The translations under genes and the position numbers were made by a program. DNA of 64,000 nt. Origin: Paenibacillus allorhizosphaerae (GTDB lineage: Bacteria > Bacillota > Bacilli > Paenibacillales > NBRC-103111). Each line of letters begins with the position of its first letter. Within the stretch, counting starts at the first letter, position 1. The stretch lies in the NCBI RefSeq assembly GCF_910594985.1, contig NZ_CAJVCE010000025.1, positions 1-64,000 of the forward strand. Direction: 5' to 3'. The notes beneath the pieces were generated by a model. The model did not search any database. It saw nothing but the letters and a program-made list of their open reading frames with translations, and had not been told where the DNA came from. Below, one piece after another: positions 62,238 through 64,000 of the stretch.

Positions 62238-63038
62238 TCATCCGCCTATTCCGAGAAACTTTTTCATTTTGATTAGCACGCCGGTCTTCTGTTCCATTTG
62301 CATCAACGGCACAGAGTCCCCCAGCATACGGCGTGCAATATTACGATAGGCGATGGCTGCCCGGGAATTCGGATTCATGACGGTCGGTTCGCCGGAATTC
62401 GCCGCTTTGATCACATGCTCGTCGTCAGGCACAATCCCGAGCAGGTCGATCGCCAGCACGGAGCAAATCTCGTCGATATCGAGCATTTCGCCCTTTTTCA
62501 CCATGCTCGGACGTATCCGGTTGATGACAAGCTTCGGCGAATCGATTTGCGGCTCTCTCTCCAGCAAGCCGATAATCCGGTCCGCATCGCGCACGGCCGC
62601 ATTCTCGGGCGTCGTGACGACAATCGCTTTGTCCGCTCCGGCGACCGCATTTTTGAACCCTTGCTCGATGCCCGCAGGACAGTCGATAATGACGAACTCA
62701 AAGTCGCGCTTGAGATCCAGCACGATTTGCCGAACCGCTTCCGGCGATATCGCATGCTTGTCCTTTGTCTGAGCCGCCGGAAGCATATACAGCTCATCAA
62801 AGCGCTTGTCTTTGACAAGCGCCTGCGAAAGACGGCAGCGGCCTTCCGCCACATCGATCAAATCGTAGATGATGCGGTTTTCCAGCCCCATGACGACATC
62901 GAGATTCCGCAGACCGATATCCGTGTCGACCATGACTACCTTTTTCCCTTGAAGCGCCAGCGCCGTTCCGATGTTGGCCGACGTCGTCGTTTTGCCGACG
63001 CCTCCTTTTCCCGATGTAATGACGATTGCCTCTCCCAT
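62238..63038 (-). CDS. minD: septum site-determining protein MinD
   Basis: Deviant Walker A ATPase of 266 aa: GEAIVITSGKGGVGKTTTSA (Lys 11 and 16), DTDIGLRNLDVVMGLENR, DCPAGIEQGF, and the C-terminal amphipathic membrane-targeting helix KTGVLIKMKKFLGIGG. ATG at 63038, six bases after AAGGAGTG, matches the family; an in-frame GTG lies three codons earlier. Follows minC by 19 bp. Confidence 0.97.
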   Translation of the reverse strand: MGEAIVITSGKGGVGKTTTSANIGTALALQGKKVVMVDTDIGLRNLDVVMGLENRIIYDLIDVAEGRCRLSQALVKDKRFDELYMLPAAQTKDKHAISPEAVRQIVLDLKRDFEFVIIDCPAGIEQGFKNAVAGADKAIVVTTPENAAVRDADRIIGLLEREPQIDSPKLVINRIRPSMVKKGEMLDIDEICSVLAIDLLGIVPDDEHVIKAANSGEPTVMNPNSRAAIAYRNIARRMLGDSVPLMQMEQKTGVLIKMKKFLGIGG

Positions 63039-63057
63039 AGGTTTCACTCCTTCTCCT

Positions 63058-63726
63058 TCAAGAGGACAGGTTCAAATCGAACTTGTGCAAATGATGAACT
63101 TTATCGATTTCCATAACGCCGTCTTTCACATAAGCGAATTCCATATAAGCTTCGTAAGCTTCGTTCGTTCCCCATTCGTCGGGAGGCCGGCTGATGATGC
63201 CCGCAATTCTCAGTTGGGTGGGACGCAAATGCGAGGCGGCGATAACCGCCCGATCGTCTCCATCGACCCCCGCATGCGCCATCCCCCTCAGCGAACCCAT
63301 AATATATATGCTTCCCGTACTCACGATCGTGCCGCCGGGGTTAACGTCGCCTAAAAATAAAATGTTGCCGTCATGCGATGAGGTTTGCCCGGAGCGGACG
63401 ATGCCGCGGACAATCGCAACGCTCGAGAAGCCGTGTTCCGATTTCTTTCGCTCCGAATCCTGCGTCTCGACGGACTGAACGAGCAGGTTGCCCTTTTGGC
63501 TGATGATCGTGCGAACCTCGTCTTTCTCCTCGTCCGTTACGGCTCTGCTGCCGAGCTTCACATGGACATGAATAATCGGTCCGGTCAATATTTGCTGATG
63601 GGTTTTTTCCAGCTTATGCTTTAGCTCCGCCAGCACTTCCGAAAATTCGCAAGTGTCGTCGAGGAGAAACACAAGGCCGTCTTTAACCCCTTTAATCGTG
63701 ACAAGATGCTTCGCTGTTGCCGTCAT
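63058..63726 (-). CDS. minC: septum site-determining protein MinC
   Basis: Division inhibitor of 222 aa that blocks FtsZ assembly away from midcell. The N-terminal FtsZ-binding domain is followed by a linker and the C-terminal beta-helix with IVRGIVRSGQTSSHDGNILF and GDVNPGGTIVSTGSIYIMGS (about residues 108-145). AGGAGGT precedes the ATG. Confidence 0.96.
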   Translation of the reverse strand: MTATAKHLVTIKGVKDGLVFLLDDTCEFSEVLAELKHKLEKTHQQILTGPIIHVHVKLGSRAVTDEEKDEVRTIISQKGNLLVQSVETQDSERKKSEHGFSSVAIVRGIVRSGQTSSHDGNILFLGDVNPGGTIVSTGSIYIMGSLRGMAHAGVDGDDRAVIAASHLRPTQLRIAGIISRPPDEWGTNEAYEAYMEFAYVKDGVMEIDKVHHLHKFDLNLSS

Positions 63727-63799
63727 AAACGCTTCTACCTCCTAAGCGTAAACAATTCGGCTTGAGACGGCCTATCTCCTGCATGCAAGCGTGAAAAAG

Positions 63800-64000
63800 T
63801 TATTCGTCCTTCTCCGTTTGTAGCTGCGGCAAACTCTCGAACATTTTTCGAAGCGGCACGTAGATCGCCAGCGCAAAGAGCAGATTCACGAGCATGCCGG
63901 GCAGCATTTGGTGGAAAAAAAACCATTCTATATCCGAATGCGTCACTTGAAAAAGCCGGTACAGACCGAAAATGATCATTTCATAAAATAAATTGCCAAG
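63800..64000 (-). CDS. mreD: rod shape-determining protein MreD, C-terminal part
   Basis: Partial gene entering from the right edge; 66 residues are visible, starting LGNLFYEMIIFGLYRLFQ and ending LQTEKDE at the stop 63800-63802. Hydrophobic helices with the LFYEMIIFGLYRL pattern, and the position just before minCD, identify MreD. The N-terminal part lies outside the window. Confidence 0.85.
   Translation of the reverse strand, partial: LGNLFYEMIIFGLYRLFQVTHSDIEWFFFHQMLPGMLVNLLFALAIYVPLRKMFESLPQLQTEKDE

Noticed and set aside
63735..63926. 63-residue minus-strand frame
   Set aside because: Wrong frame across the end of mreD, which is clearly read in another frame.

Overview
The window comes from a spore-forming Bacillota bacterium of the Paenibacillaceae, most likely Paenibacillus or a close relative. 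Evidence for this is the 5' part of the 16S rRNA at the left edge, the moderately high GC, the frequent GTG and TTG starts behind strong GGAGG-type ribosome binding sites, and many sporulation genes (spo0B, spoIVFA/FB, bofC, spoVB, safA, cotH, a SpoIID-like gene). Gene order is largely the conserved Bacillales block that in B. subtilis runs from mreD-minCD through rplU-rpmA-obg, ruvCAB-queA-tgt-yajC, secDF, recJ-apt-relA-dtd and hisS-aspS to cymR and mnmA. Nearly every gene lies on the minus strand, so transcription runs from high to low coordinates. No phage, insertion sequence, CRISPR array or tRNA gene was seen.

Right to left: mreD (partial), minC, minD and rodA (cell shape and division site) are followed by spoIVFA-spoIVFB (pro-sigmaK processing), an RNase E/G protein, and rplU-prp-rpmA behind a probable L21 leader. 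Next come spo0B-obg. Two plus-strand genes (a NUDIX hydrolase and a lone ABC ATPase) separate these from an amino-acid cluster pheB-hom-thrC-thrB-pheA-ilvE. A broken RCC1-repeat gene, a LysM spore-coat gene (safA-like), a plus-strand signal peptidase I and bofC follow. Then come ruvC-ruvA-ruvB, a large SpoIID/LytB protein, queA-tgt-yajC, plus-strand yrzE, a DUF421 gene, plus-strand spoVB, comN and separate secD and secF.

The left half holds a cation efflux gene, recJ, apt, a CotG-like repeat protein next to the CotH kinase, relA-dtd with an unannotated 58-residue gene, hemZ, and an anchored FAD oxidoreductase. The hisS-aspS-tcdA unit lies behind a T-box whose specifier appears to be GAC (Asp). 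Further left are rarA, a probable type I toxin of the holin-like (Hol-Tox) family with an antisense RNA, a CNNM/CBS protein, a decayed MFS transporter, mnmA divergent from cymR-iscS, a PRC-barrel protein, a zinc-ribbon protein, an AI-2E family permease, an ArsB/NhaD-type transporter and a small conserved protein.

The left edge is the start of an rRNA operon reading out of the window. Upstream of it lies a tandem array of about 133-bp units. Each unit repeats a promoter-like sequence resembling the promoter closest to the 16S gene, so the operon may fire from about six stacked promoters. This array is the most unusual structure in the window. The toxin locus, the CotG/CotH pair, the Asp-reading T-box and a micro-ORF whose start codon sits in a perfect palindrome are the next most interesting.
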